Origin: Sulfuricurvum sp. IAE1
GTDB taxonomy: Bacteria; Campylobacterota; Campylobacteria; Campylobacterales; Sulfurimonadaceae
DNA: 64,000 nucleotides
NCBI RefSeq assembly: GCF_004347735.1
Contig: NZ_SLTI01000060.1
Location: forward strand, 248,001-312,000
Reading direction: 5' to 3'
Shown here: in pieces, positions 7,913 through 16,014 of the stretch
Layout: every line of letters begins with the position of its first letter
Numbering within the stretch: the stretch's first letter is position 1
Position numbers and translations under genes: made by a program
The notes under the pieces: generated by a model
What the model was told of the DNA's origin: nothing
The model's input: only the letters and a program-made list of their open reading frames with translations
The model's database searches: none

Positions 7913-8905
7913 TTGACTACCGAAGAACTGAAAGCAAAAATTATCGACCTGAAAAAACGCCTCAGCGTGACCGTCGTCGCCCATTACTACCAGCGCGACG
8001 AAGTGTTCGAGATGGGGGACATAACCGGCGATTCGCTCGAACTTGCCAAACGTACGATGGCCGATGATAAGGAATTCGTCGTTTTCTGCGGTGTCGGGTT
8101 CATGGGGCAGAGCGTCAAGATCCTCAGTCCCGAAAAACGGGTTGTCATGCCCAAAGTCGCCTGCTGTGCGATGGCAAAAATGATCGACGGGCTTTATTAC
8201 GACCAGTCGATCCAAAAGCTCGAAGATGCGGGGATCAAGGCGGAGGAGATCCTGCCGATCACCTACATCAATTCCGATGCGAGCGTCAAGGCGCGCGTCG
8301 GCAAAATGGGCGGAATGGTGTGTACCAGCTCCAATGCCAAAACGATCATCACCAAGGCACTCGCGGAGGGGAAAAAGATCCTCTTCGTCCCCGACCGCTG
8401 CCTGGGGCAGAATATCGCGCGCCAGATGGGGCTCAAATCGTGCGTCATCGGGGACGGGAGCGATCCCAAAGAAGCCGACATCATCTGCTACGACGGTTTT
8501 TGTTCGGTCCATCAGCTCTTTACCCCCGACGACGTCGATTTTTTCCGCGCCAAATATCCCGGCATCCTGATCGCCGTCCACCCCGAGTGTGATCCCGCCG
8601 TCTGCGAGAAGGCCGATTTCGTGGGTTCGACGTCGCAGCTGATCAAATACATCACCGAGCTTCCCGCGGAGCAGAAAGTGGCGGTGGGGACCGAATTTAA
8701 CATGGTCAACCGCCTGCGTCCCGAAAACACCTACGTCCTTTCATCCACGAAGCCAGAGTGCCCGACGATGAACGAAACGACGCTCGAAGACCTCTACAAC
8801 GCCCTCAAAGCGATCGAAGAGGGGCACCCGATCAACGAGATCGAAGTGGACGAGGATACGGCATACTGGGCAAAAGTCGCCCTCGAGAGGATGATGGCGC
8901 TATGA
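7913..8905 (+). CDS. nadA: Quinolinate synthase
   Basis: A 330-residue [4Fe-4S] enzyme that condenses iminoaspartate with dihydroxyacetone phosphate to give quinolinate, the NAD precursor. Likely cluster cysteines are C85 (VACCAMAKM), C226 (AVHPECDP) and C283 (KPECPTMN). The N-terminal HYYQRDEV motif binds substrate. The start is TTG after an AGGATTAGAGG ribosome site; the nearby ATG at 7896 is out of frame. NadB is not in the window. It overlaps nadC by four bases. Confidence 0.95.
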   Translation: MTTEELKAKIIDLKKRLSVTVVAHYYQRDEVFEMGDITGDSLELAKRTMADDKEFVVFCGVGFMGQSVKILSPEKRVVMPKVACCAMAKMIDGLYYDQSIQKLEDAGIKAEEILPITYINSDASVKARVGKMGGMVCTSSNAKTIITKALAEGKKILFVPDRCLGQNIARQMGLKSCVIGDGSDPKEADIICYDGFCSVHQLFTPDDVDFFRAKYPGILIAVHPECDPAVCEKADFVGSTSQLIKYITELPAEQKVAVGTEFNMVNRLRPENTYVLSSTKPECPTMNETTLEDLYNALKAIEEGHPINEIEVDEDTAYWAKVALERMMAL

Positions 8906-9717
8906 TCGAACAATTCATCCGCGAAGTGCTGGCCGAAGACGTCGGACGCGGCGACCTTTACGCCCGCGTTTCGGCGCCCGTTCCCGCAAGCGCGAAAATC
9001 ATCGCCAAAAGCGATGGGGTGCTGGCGGGCGAAGAGTATCTCCGGGTTCTTGCAAAGATGGAAAATTTCACGCTGACGTGGCATGTGCACGACGGCGAAC
9101 GTTTCGTCAAAGGGGACGTGCTGATGGAGCTTTCGGGAGATTCGCATACGCTGCTGCGGATTGAGCGGACTTTGCTGAATATGCTGCTGCATGCCAGCTC
9201 GATCGCAACGCTGACGCGGAGGTACGTCGATCTCATCGCCCCCTACGGGACCAAACTCCTCGATACCCGCAAAACCCGGCCGCTGCTGCGCAATTTTGAA
9301 AAATACGCCACCCGCATCGGCGGGGCGACGAATCACCGGATGGGGCTGGATGATGCGCTGATGCTCAAAGATACCCATCTCAAGACGATTTCCGACCTCG
9401 AAGGCTTTATGGCCGAAGCGCGCCGAAAGATCCCCTTCACCTCCAAAATCGAGATCGAAGCCGAAGATGCGGATATGGCCAAGCGGGCGATGGCGGCGGG
9501 AGCCGATATCGTCATGTGCGACAACATGACGCCCGAGGCGTTGGCCGCAATCGTCGCGTACAAACGCGAAAACCATCCGGGCGTATTGCTCGAAGCGAGC
9601 GGGAACATATCGCTTGAGACGATCGAGGGCTATGCCAAAACCGGAGTCGATGCGATCAGTACGGGATCGCTCATCCATCAGGCCGCCTGGATCGACCTGT
9701 CGATGAAAATGGATTGA
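8902..9717 (+). CDS. nadC: Nicotinate-nucleotide pyrophosphorylase (carboxylating)
   Basis: A 271-residue enzyme that turns quinolinate and PRPP into nicotinate mononucleotide. Recognisable are VLAEDVGRGDL at the N-terminus, the DTRKTRPLLRNFEKYA motif with RIGGATNHRMGLDDALMLKD, and the C-terminal EASGNISLETI and DAISTGSL phosphoribose site. The start at 8902 overlaps the nadA stop (ATGA); a longer frame opening at 8758 lies inside nadA and is rejected. Confidence 0.95.
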   Translation: MIEQFIREVLAEDVGRGDLYARVSAPVPASAKIIAKSDGVLAGEEYLRVLAKMENFTLTWHVHDGERFVKGDVLMELSGDSHTLLRIERTLLNMLLHASSIATLTRRYVDLIAPYGTKLLDTRKTRPLLRNFEKYATRIGGATNHRMGLDDALMLKDTHLKTISDLEGFMAEARRKIPFTSKIEIEAEDADMAKRAMAAGADIVMCDNMTPEALAAIVAYKRENHPGVLLEASGNISLETIEGYAKTGVDAISTGSLIHQAAWIDLSMKMD

Positions 9718-9758
9718 GCCTCCGGCAAAGGGGCAGTTAAAAGCGGGAGGGACAGGTC

Positions 9759-10820
9759 ATGGCAGACGATATGGAAAAAACCGAAGATCCCACCGCCAAG
9801 AAACTCTCCGATGCCCGTGCCGAAGGGAACGTCGCCAAAAGTCAGGATATCGTCGGCGTCGTCGCGTTGTTCATGGCGATCCTCGGATTGCTGATGATGT
9901 TCAACTTCATCGCCGAACGGGTGCTCGACCTTTCCCGTTATTACCTATCGCTGATGACGCGTGAAATCGACCGGGAACTGCTCATGGACATGGCGGTGGT
10001 CACGTTTCGCGAATTTTTGATCATGGCGCTTCCGATCAGCCTGATCGTGGCGATCGCCGGGGTTGCGGGGAACGTGATCCAGATCGGATTCAATTTCACC
10101 ACCAAACCGCTGATCCCCAATTTCTCCAAGCTCGACCCGATCAAGGGGTTTGCCAACCTGATCACCCTTCATAAGTTGATGGAATCGGTCAAGATTACCC
10201 TTAAATCGCTGACCGCGATGGGGATCGGGTTTGTGTTTTTCTGGTACTACATCCAAGAACTCCCCACCGTAGCCCTCTTTTCGCTGGGCGACCAGCTCTC
10301 CTGGCTGCGGGACAAAGCGATCGTTCTTGCATCGGTGATGCTGATCATCATATTCGTCTACGCGATCGTCGATTTGTTCCTGACCCGCAAGCAGTACTTC
10401 GACAAACTCAAAATGTCGAAGCAGGAGGTCAAAGACGAGATGAAAAACATGGAAGGGGATCCGCACGTCAAGGCCAAAATCCGCCAGATCCAGTTCCAGG
10501 CGGCGCGCAAGCGGATGATGGCCGCCGTCCCCACCGCCGACGTCGTCATCACCAACCCGACCCACTACGCCGTCGCGATCGTTTACGACGAAACCAAACA
10601 CCACGCCCCCGTCGTCGTCGCCAAAGGGGTCGATAACATCGCGATCCAGATCAAAAAAATCGCCCGCGAAAACGGGGTCCACATCGTTCAGAACCCGCCG
10701 CTGGCACGGTCGCTTTACAAAGAGGTCGATATCGACCGTCCGATCCCCGAAATGCTGTTTGCCGCGGTGGCCGAAGTGCTGGCATACGTCTACAAAATGG
10801 GCAAGAAGCGGAAGGTGTAG
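9759..10820 (+). CDS. flhB: Flagellar type III export switch protein FlhB
   Basis: A 353-residue inner-membrane protein that switches flagellar export from rod/hook to filament substrates. About four membrane segments lie in the first 210 residues. The cytoplasmic domain carries the self-cleavage site NPTH at 266-269. The start follows the typical KTEDPTAKKLSDARAEGNV segment. It lies 41 bases after nadC and 3 bases before the cache-like sensor gene, so it probably shares their transcript. Confidence 0.96.
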   Translation: MADDMEKTEDPTAKKLSDARAEGNVAKSQDIVGVVALFMAILGLLMMFNFIAERVLDLSRYYLSLMTREIDRELLMDMAVVTFREFLIMALPISLIVAIAGVAGNVIQIGFNFTTKPLIPNFSKLDPIKGFANLITLHKLMESVKITLKSLTAMGIGFVFFWYYIQELPTVALFSLGDQLSWLRDKAIVLASVMLIIIFVYAIVDLFLTRKQYFDKLKMSKQEVKDEMKNMEGDPHVKAKIRQIQFQAARKRMMAAVPTADVVITNPTHYAVAIVYDETKHHAPVVVAKGVDNIAIQIKKIARENGVHIVQNPPLARSLYKEVDIDRPIPEMLFAAVAEVLAYVYKMGKKRKV

Positions 10821-10823
10821 CGC

Positions 10824-11954
10824 ATGATGGACAAAATCCTTCGCCTCGTTGCCGACAAAAGGGTTATCGCCGCCGTCTTTTTGGCGATCATGGTCGCTTT
10901 GGGCGGGGTATTTTGGTACCTGGAGAAAAAAGTGACGTCACAGACGCTCGAGCGCCTGAGCGATCAACTCTCGCTCGCCCTCGAAAACCAGCTCGAAAAA
11001 GAGCGCTCCTCGGCGCTCCGGTACGCGCTGATACTCAGCCAGAATACGGCACTGAGCGATGCATTGGATCGAGAAGACGAAGACCGGGGATTCGAGATCC
11101 TCTCGGAGGTGATGGAGTCGATCAAGCTCTACACCGACGCGCTGATCCGCTCGCAGGTCATCACCGCCGATTACGTCATTTTCGCCCGCAGCTGGGACAA
11201 CTCGTACGCGGGGATGCCGCTAGATTTCCACCGTCCCGATCTGCTTTATTTCCAAAACCACAAAAAGCCCCGTTCGGCCATCGAGGTAGGGAGAAAACTG
11301 GGGGTCAAGGCGACGGTTCCCGTGTATCGCGATCAGAAGATGATCGGGTTTGTGGAGGTGGTGTCGTTTTTCGAAACGACCGAAGAGTATTTCGAACGGC
11401 TGGGGATCGACCTCTACATCCTGATGGAAGACCGTTTTTTCAATACCGCCGTGTTCATGCAGGAAAATCCCGCCATCGGCAAAGAGTACATTCTCGCCAA
11501 TCCCAAATATACCCAAAGCGATCTGAAGCTCCTCGAAGGGGTCGATTTCAAGACGCTTCGCCATGCCCGGGTCCTCTACAGCGGGGGACGCTACCTGTTT
11601 TACGAACCGATGAAAAACGGTTCGGGAGAGACGATCGGGGCGTTTGTCTTTTCGCTCACCCCCAAGCAGATTTCGACCTATGCCCACTCGGACGAGGAAG
11701 ATATATCGTTTCTGATCCATCTTACCCGTAACGAGCTCTACGACGTCGTGACGAAAAAGACGTTTGACAACGCGCAGTTCCAGAGCAGTTACGACAAGGA
11801 GCTGCTCTACCTCAAAGACGTGGTCCCCGCCGAAGACCGGGAACTGTTTTTGGAGGAGGCCAGAGAACGGCTGAACGCCTATTCCAAAGAGGAATTGATC
11901 GGGATTATGCTCGATTACAAAGTGAGTAAAGAGATCAAAGGAGAGATACGATGA
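10824..11954 (+). CDS. Membrane-anchored cache-like sensor protein, sox-linked
   Basis: A 376-residue protein with one N-terminal membrane segment (about 12-32), a helical linker and a long periplasmic part. The pattern YVIFARSWDNSYAGMPLDFHRPDL followed by VPVYRDQKMIGFVEVV and the second lobe YEPMKNGSGETIGAFVF suggests a double-cache fold, which binds small ligands. No kinase, methyl-accepting or GGDEF domain is present, so it cannot signal by itself. It overlaps the response regulator by four bases and precedes a histidine kinase and the sox genes. A role as the ligand sensor of that kinase is inferred. Confidence 0.72.
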   Translation: MMDKILRLVADKRVIAAVFLAIMVALGGVFWYLEKKVTSQTLERLSDQLSLALENQLEKERSSALRYALILSQNTALSDALDREDEDRGFEILSEVMESIKLYTDALIRSQVITADYVIFARSWDNSYAGMPLDFHRPDLLYFQNHKKPRSAIEVGRKLGVKATVPVYRDQKMIGFVEVVSFFETTEEYFERLGIDLYILMEDRFFNTAVFMQENPAIGKEYILANPKYTQSDLKLLEGVDFKTLRHARVLYSGGRYLFYEPMKNGSGETIGAFVFSLTPKQISTYAHSDEEDISFLIHLTRNELYDVVTKKTFDNAQFQSSYDKELLYLKDVVPAEDRELFLEEARERLNAYSKEELIGIMLDYKVSKEIKGEIR

Positions 11955-12604
11955 AAGTGTTGCTGCTCGAAGACGAATACATGCTGCGCGTCAGCATTAC
12001 CGAATTTCTCGAAGAGATGGGCTTCGAAGTCGACGGCTTCGCCAACGGCGAAAAAGCGTACGACGCGATTTACGAGACCCATTACGACCTGTATCTGCTC
12101 GACGTCAACGTTCCCGGGATCGACGGGTTCTCGCTGCTGCGGACACTGCGCAAAGAGGGGAACAAGACCCCGGCGATTTTCCTCACCTCGATGGTCAACG
12201 TCTCGGATTTGCAGGAGGGGTACAAATCGGGGTGCTGCGATTACATCCGCAAGCCGTTCGATCTGACCGAATTGCAGCTGCGGATCATGCACGCGCTGAA
12301 AAGTTTTTACCATCAGGGGGAAAACGTCATCGATTTCGGCGGCGGTCTGGTGTACGACACCGAAAGTTTCACCCTGACCCACAACGGCGAGAGCATCGCC
12401 CTCTCAAAAACCGAGAAGGAGATATTTTCGGTGCTCCTCAAGCATACCAACCAGGTCGTCTCGGTCGAAACGTTCCAGGACGAAATCTGGGGGGAATACG
12501 TCGATCCCGCCAACATTCGCGTCCAGATCAACAACCTGCGCAAAAAACTGCCGCTCGACATCATCCAAAACCGTCGCGGGCTGGGGTACATCCTTGAGCG
12601 ATAG
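11951..12604 (+). CDS. OmpR-family response regulator, sox-linked
   Basis: A 217-residue regulator: receiver domain (acidic E7/D8, phosphoacceptor D51 in LLDVNVPGIDG, RKPFDL lysine near 103) followed by a winged-helix DNA-binding domain ending in IIQNRRGLGYI. The first four bases overlap the cache-like gene and the last eleven overlap the histidine kinase, so the three are made together. The nearest plus-strand target is the soxX promoter at 13.8 kb, which contains a tandem direct repeat of the kind OmpR-type regulators bind. Regulation of sox is inferred. Confidence 0.9.
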   Translation: MKVLLLEDEYMLRVSITEFLEEMGFEVDGFANGEKAYDAIYETHYDLYLLDVNVPGIDGFSLLRTLRKEGNKTPAIFLTSMVNVSDLQEGYKSGCCDYIRKPFDLTELQLRIMHALKSFYHQGENVIDFGGGLVYDTESFTLTHNGESIALSKTEKEIFSVLLKHTNQVVSVETFQDEIWGEYVDPANIRVQINNLRKKLPLDIIQNRRGLGYILER

Positions 12605-13760
12605 CCGTTACGCGATCAAAAACGCATTCTTGTATACGATGCTCGTGGCGGTATTGCTGCTGATACCGACCTATGTTTACGTCACCTACATGAAATACGT
12701 CCACGAAATCCAGTACGAGCACAAGCTAAAACGCCAGTCCCACCTGATTCTGCGGGCGATGGAGGAATTCGATCCCAAGGAACAGAGCGTTTTTGAATAT
12801 CCCCGCTTCCGCTCGTTTGAATCGGGGCTTTACGACGTTCACTTCAACCCGATTTTCACCCTCATCAAAACGCCCATCGAATTCCAGGAGGCGGGGTACC
12901 ATATACGGGAAGGATACGCTTACCTGATTGTCCCCCTCCCGGAACGGCGCTATTTCGATGCGACGTATCTAGTCTTGCGGGGTGAACTCTCCTACGTCCA
13001 TATTTACCAGGACGTCGTGATGATCCTGTTCTCTATCGCCGCGCTCATTTTCGTCCTGTCGCTCTTTTTTCTCGACCGCTTCGCCCTGCCGTTTCAGAGG
13101 CTGAACGAACGGCTGGACCGTTTCATCAAAGATTCGATGCACGAGATCAACACCCCGCTGGCCATCATCAACGTCAACATCGACCTCTATAACCGTTCGA
13201 ACCCGCCGAACAAATACCTCCAGCGGATCAAGGCGGCGACGAAAACGCTCGCCACGCTCTACAACGACATGGATTACCTGATCAAGAACGAACGTCTCTC
13301 CTTCGACTACGACATGATCGATCTGAGCGGTTATCTCAAAGAACGGTGCGATTATTTCGTCGAAGTGGCGGCGCTCAAAAACCTTACCATCGTCCCCCGC
13401 ATCGAAGAGGGGGTACGGATTTTTTTCAATCCGACCCAGTTGCAGCGGATCATCGATAACAATCTCTCCAATGCGATCAAGTATTCCCACGAGGGGGGAA
13501 CGATCGAAGTGATCCTGGAACGGACGGGCGAGGGGTGTGCGATGCGTTTCCGCGACGAAGGGATCGGTATCGAAGACGTGGACCGGATTTTCGAACGCTA
13601 CTACCGTGAGAACAAGGACAAGGGGGGATTCGGTATCGGGCTCAACATCGTCAAATCGATCGTCGACAAAGCCGGCATCGAGCTCTCCATCGATTCGGTC
13701 TACGGAAAAGGGAGTACCTTTTCGTACCTTTTTTTCTCTCCTCTTTATCTGCCGGAGTGA
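12594..13760 (+). CDS. Sensor histidine kinase, sox-linked
   Basis: A 388-residue kinase. Membrane segments at about 10-30 and 140-160 flank a short (~105-residue) periplasmic region, too small for a large ligand domain. The dimerisation motif has H183 (SMHEINTPLA); the ATPase domain shows NNLSNAIKYS, DEGIGIED and GFGIGLNIV. Translation begins at TTG (12594), eleven bases inside the regulator gene. A small sensor region next to a free-standing cache protein suggests the latter supplies ligand recognition. It ends 78 bases before soxX. Confidence 0.88.
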   Translation: MSDSRYAIKNAFLYTMLVAVLLLIPTYVYVTYMKYVHEIQYEHKLKRQSHLILRAMEEFDPKEQSVFEYPRFRSFESGLYDVHFNPIFTLIKTPIEFQEAGYHIREGYAYLIVPLPERRYFDATYLVLRGELSYVHIYQDVVMILFSIAALIFVLSLFFLDRFALPFQRLNERLDRFIKDSMHEINTPLAIINVNIDLYNRSNPPNKYLQRIKAATKTLATLYNDMDYLIKNERLSFDYDMIDLSGYLKERCDYFVEVAALKNLTIVPRIEEGVRIFFNPTQLQRIIDNNLSNAIKYSHEGGTIEVILERTGEGCAMRFRDEGIGIEDVDRIFERYYRENKDKGGFGIGLNIVKSIVDKAGIELSIDSVYGKGSTFSYLFFSPLYLPE

Positions 13761-13771
13761 TTTTTCCGTTT

Positions 13772-13804
13772 TTTTACACAAATTTTACACAGCTGCTTTA
13801 CAAT
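13772..13804 (+). promoter_or_regulatory. soxX promoter region with tandem direct repeat
   Basis: Two copies of TTTTACACA start at 13772 and 13783, exactly 11 bases apart, one helical turn. A -10-like TACAAT is at 13799-13804, itself part of a third TTTACA. The repeats therefore cover the -35 and spacer region. Tandem repeats with this spacing are typical targets of OmpR-type dimers. The region separates the kinase stop from soxX. Confidence 0.5.
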
Positions 13805-13838
13805 GCTCCTCGAACATACAAAAGATCAAGGAGAGCCC

Positions 13839-14360
13839 ATGCGAAAAGTGATGATGCTCGGATTCGCGACGCTGTTGAGCGCTGCCGATCTGTCGCAGGC
13901 GATTGAAAGTCCCGACGCGACGGCAATACTCAAGAAAGACGCGCTGCCCGCGGCGAAAGCCTATGTGATGCCCGAAGGGTGTATCAGCAACGATCCTGCG
14001 GCGATTGCCCGCGGAAAGTACATTTTCCACAACCTCAACGGCAAAGACGCCAAAGAAAATCCGCCCGAAGGGCTCAGCCGCACTTTGCCCGACGGCAAAG
14101 AGAAACAGATGGGTAACTGCGTCGCATGTCACAACATCGAGGGTGCCGTCGGTTACGGAAACATCGGTCCGGACTTGACCAACTATAAAGAACTCTATGT
14201 CAACAGCGGCGTACGTAACGCCCAGTTCGTTTACCAGAAAATCGCCGATCCCCGGATCGACAACGCGAAAACGCACATGACGGTAAACCTCACCAACGGT
14301 CTGATGAACGAACGCGAAGTGTGCGATCTTTCATCCTATATCATGGCTGTCAAAAAATAA
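13839..14360 (+). CDS. soxX: SoxX, c-type cytochrome of the SoxAX complex
   Basis: A 173-residue periplasmic monohaem cytochrome. SoxAX joins thiosulfate to the cysteine of SoxY. A short signal peptide is followed by the haem motif CVACH at 94-98, then GYGNIGPDLTNY and a C-terminal HMTVNLTNG where the distal methionine is expected. Two further cysteines (C48, C162) are present. I chose the ATG at 13839, preceded by AAGGAGA, over the in-frame ATG at 13803, because it gives a proper signal peptide. First gene of the sox cluster. Confidence 0.92.
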   Translation: MRKVMMLGFATLLSAADLSQAIESPDATAILKKDALPAAKAYVMPEGCISNDPAAIARGKYIFHNLNGKDAKENPPEGLSRTLPDGKEKQMGNCVACHNIEGAVGYGNIGPDLTNYKELYVNSGVRNAQFVYQKIADPRIDNAKTHMTVNLTNGLMNEREVCDLSSYIMAVKK

Positions 14361-14378
14361 TATCAAGGAGAGTACACA

Positions 14379-14849
14379 ATGGAACGCAGATCATTTTTAA
14401 AAGGTTTCGGAGCAGCCGCGGCATGTGCCGCGGTTCTGCCGCACATCGCATCGGCCGCCGAGGAGAAACGCCCCGCAGGTCCGAACGAAATGAACTATAA
14501 CACGGCGGTTGCCGCGATCACGGGCGGGAAACCTCTCGTCGCTTCGGCGAAAGTGAAAATGGAAGCTCCCGAAATCGCCGAAAACGGTGCGGTCGTACCG
14601 GTCAAAGTGACGGTAGAGAGCCCGATGACCCAGAAAGATTACGTCAAGGCGATTCACGTCCTCGCATCGAAAAACGGAAACGTCCGCTGCGCGAACATCT
14701 ATCTCACCCCGGCTAACGGCGAAGCGTTTTTCGGAACCCGTGTCAAACTCGGCGGAACGCAGGATGTGGTTGCGATCGCGGAAATGAGCGACGGAACGTT
14801 CCTGACGGCGAAACAAAACGTCAAAGTGACCATCGGCGGGTGCGGTTGA
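14379..14849 (+). CDS. soxY: SoxY, sulfur-carrier subunit
   Basis: A 156-residue periplasmic carrier. The N-terminus is a twin-arginine signal (RRSFLKG, residues 3-9) with a hydrophobic stretch ending in ASA. The protein ends in GGCG, whose cysteine (C155) carries the sulfur intermediates. It partners with SoxZ, encoded 50 bases downstream. Export by Tat as a folded SoxYZ pair is known for the family; SoxZ has no signal of its own here. Confidence 0.96.
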   Translation: MERRSFLKGFGAAAACAAVLPHIASAAEEKRPAGPNEMNYNTAVAAITGGKPLVASAKVKMEAPEIAENGAVVPVKVTVESPMTQKDYVKAIHVLASKNGNVRCANIYLTPANGEAFFGTRVKLGGTQDVVAIAEMSDGTFLTAKQNVKVTIGGCG

Positions 14850-14899
14850 TCGAGAACCGCGAGTAACGAGTACAAGAAAAACGAATAAGGAAAACCGCA

Positions 14900-15226
14900 A
14901 TGAAAACACTGATCAAAATCAAACCCAAAGATTACAAAGCAGGCGAAATCGTCAAAATCGATTTCATGGCGATGCACCCGATGGAAACGGGAATGCGCAA
15001 AGACAAGGACAGCGGACAGCTGATCCCCGCGCATTACATCGATGAAGTCAAATTCATGTTCAACGACCAGCTCATTACGAAAATGGTGATCTGGGAATCG
15101 CTTTCGGTCAACCCGCTGATGAGCATCAGTTTTAAAGTCCCGGGTGAGGGAACGCTGAAAGTTATCGCCAAAGATAACAAAGGGCAAAGCGTCGAGAGTA
15201 CCGCGAAAATTACTCCCAAAGGATAA
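14900..15226 (+). CDS. soxZ: SoxZ, partner of SoxY
   Basis: A 108-residue immunoglobulin-like protein with the family pattern: IKIKPKDYKAGEIVKI, a MHPMETGMRKD segment and a C-terminal GTLKVIAKDNKGQS. It forms the SoxYZ heterodimer and presents the SoxY carrier arm to the Sox enzymes. No signal peptide, so it should ride with SoxY through Tat. Between soxY and soxZ there are 50 bases with no visible structure. It ends three bases before soxA. Confidence 0.95.
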   Translation: MKTLIKIKPKDYKAGEIVKIDFMAMHPMETGMRKDKDSGQLIPAHYIDEVKFMFNDQLITKMVIWESLSVNPLMSISFKVPGEGTLKVIAKDNKGQSVESTAKITPKG

Positions 15227-15229
15227 ACC

Positions 15230-16003
15230 ATGCGTAGCGTAACTTTGTGTGCCCTGGCGCTCTCTGCGGTACTGTGCGGCGCACTGCAGGCCGAAGAGAA
15301 ACTGAGTATGAGCGAAGCCGACAAGGCGATGTACGCCGAACTCCTCGAGAGTAATCCGGCGGAAATGGACGTGGCCGAAGGGGAGCAGCTTTTCGGTGAA
15401 CTGATCGGAACGGCAACGTATGCCAAAATGCTGGGAGTCAAGGAAAAGGATCTTCCCAAATACCTTTCAGGATTCCCCCGTTATCTCGATCCGGCCAAAA
15501 AAGTGGTCACGATCGCCCAGTCGATCCAGATGGCCGCGCTTGCAGCGGGCAAGCCGGTTCCGAAACTGGAGAGCAAAGAGATGGTAAAAATGTCCGCGTA
15601 CGTCAAATCGCTGGCGAACGGACAGAAAACGTCGATCGACGTCAAAGCGAACAAACACATGGAGCAGATGCACAAACTCGGACAGCAGGTATTCGAAGAA
15701 CGCCGCGGCGGCCGAGGCCTTTCGTGCAACAGCTGTCACAGCGCCGATATCGTCGGATCGCGCCTGCGGATGCAGCCGTTGCCGGATCTGGGTGCCAAAG
15801 AGACCGCGGCTGCGGGAACATGGCCGGCATACCGTATGACGCAAAGTCAGATGGTAACGCTTGATAAACGGATGCAACAGTGTATGAAAAATGCCCTTCT
15901 CGCCGAAATTCCTCTGGGATCGCGCGAGATGGTCGCTTTGGAAGTTTACGTCACCAATAAAACCAAAGGGAACGCGATCAGCATCCCGAGCGTGAAACGT
16001 TAA
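15230..16003 (+). CDS. soxA: SoxA, catalytic cytochrome of SoxAX (single-haem form)
   Basis: A 257-residue periplasmic cytochrome with a Sec signal ending near residue 21. Only one haem motif is present, CNSCH at 166-170. The conserved cysteine that ligates the active-site haem and receives the sulfane group is C218 (RMQQCMKNA). The N-terminal haem of the two-haem Paracoccus type is absent; residues 30-110 contain no CxxCH. Single-haem SoxA is a known subtype. It lies between soxZ and soxB. Confidence 0.94.
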   Translation: MRSVTLCALALSAVLCGALQAEEKLSMSEADKAMYAELLESNPAEMDVAEGEQLFGELIGTATYAKMLGVKEKDLPKYLSGFPRYLDPAKKVVTIAQSIQMAALAAGKPVPKLESKEMVKMSAYVKSLANGQKTSIDVKANKHMEQMHKLGQQVFEERRGGRGLSCNSCHSADIVGSRLRMQPLPDLGAKETAAAGTWPAYRMTQSQMVTLDKRMQQCMKNALLAEIPLGSREMVALEVYVTNKTKGNAISIPSVKR

Positions 16004-16014
16004 AAGGCATCATT

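Noticed and set aside
8758-8901. Longer nadC start
   Set aside because: The extra 48 codons lie inside nadA and have no NadC similarity; the ATG at 8902 overlaps the nadA stop as expected for coupling.
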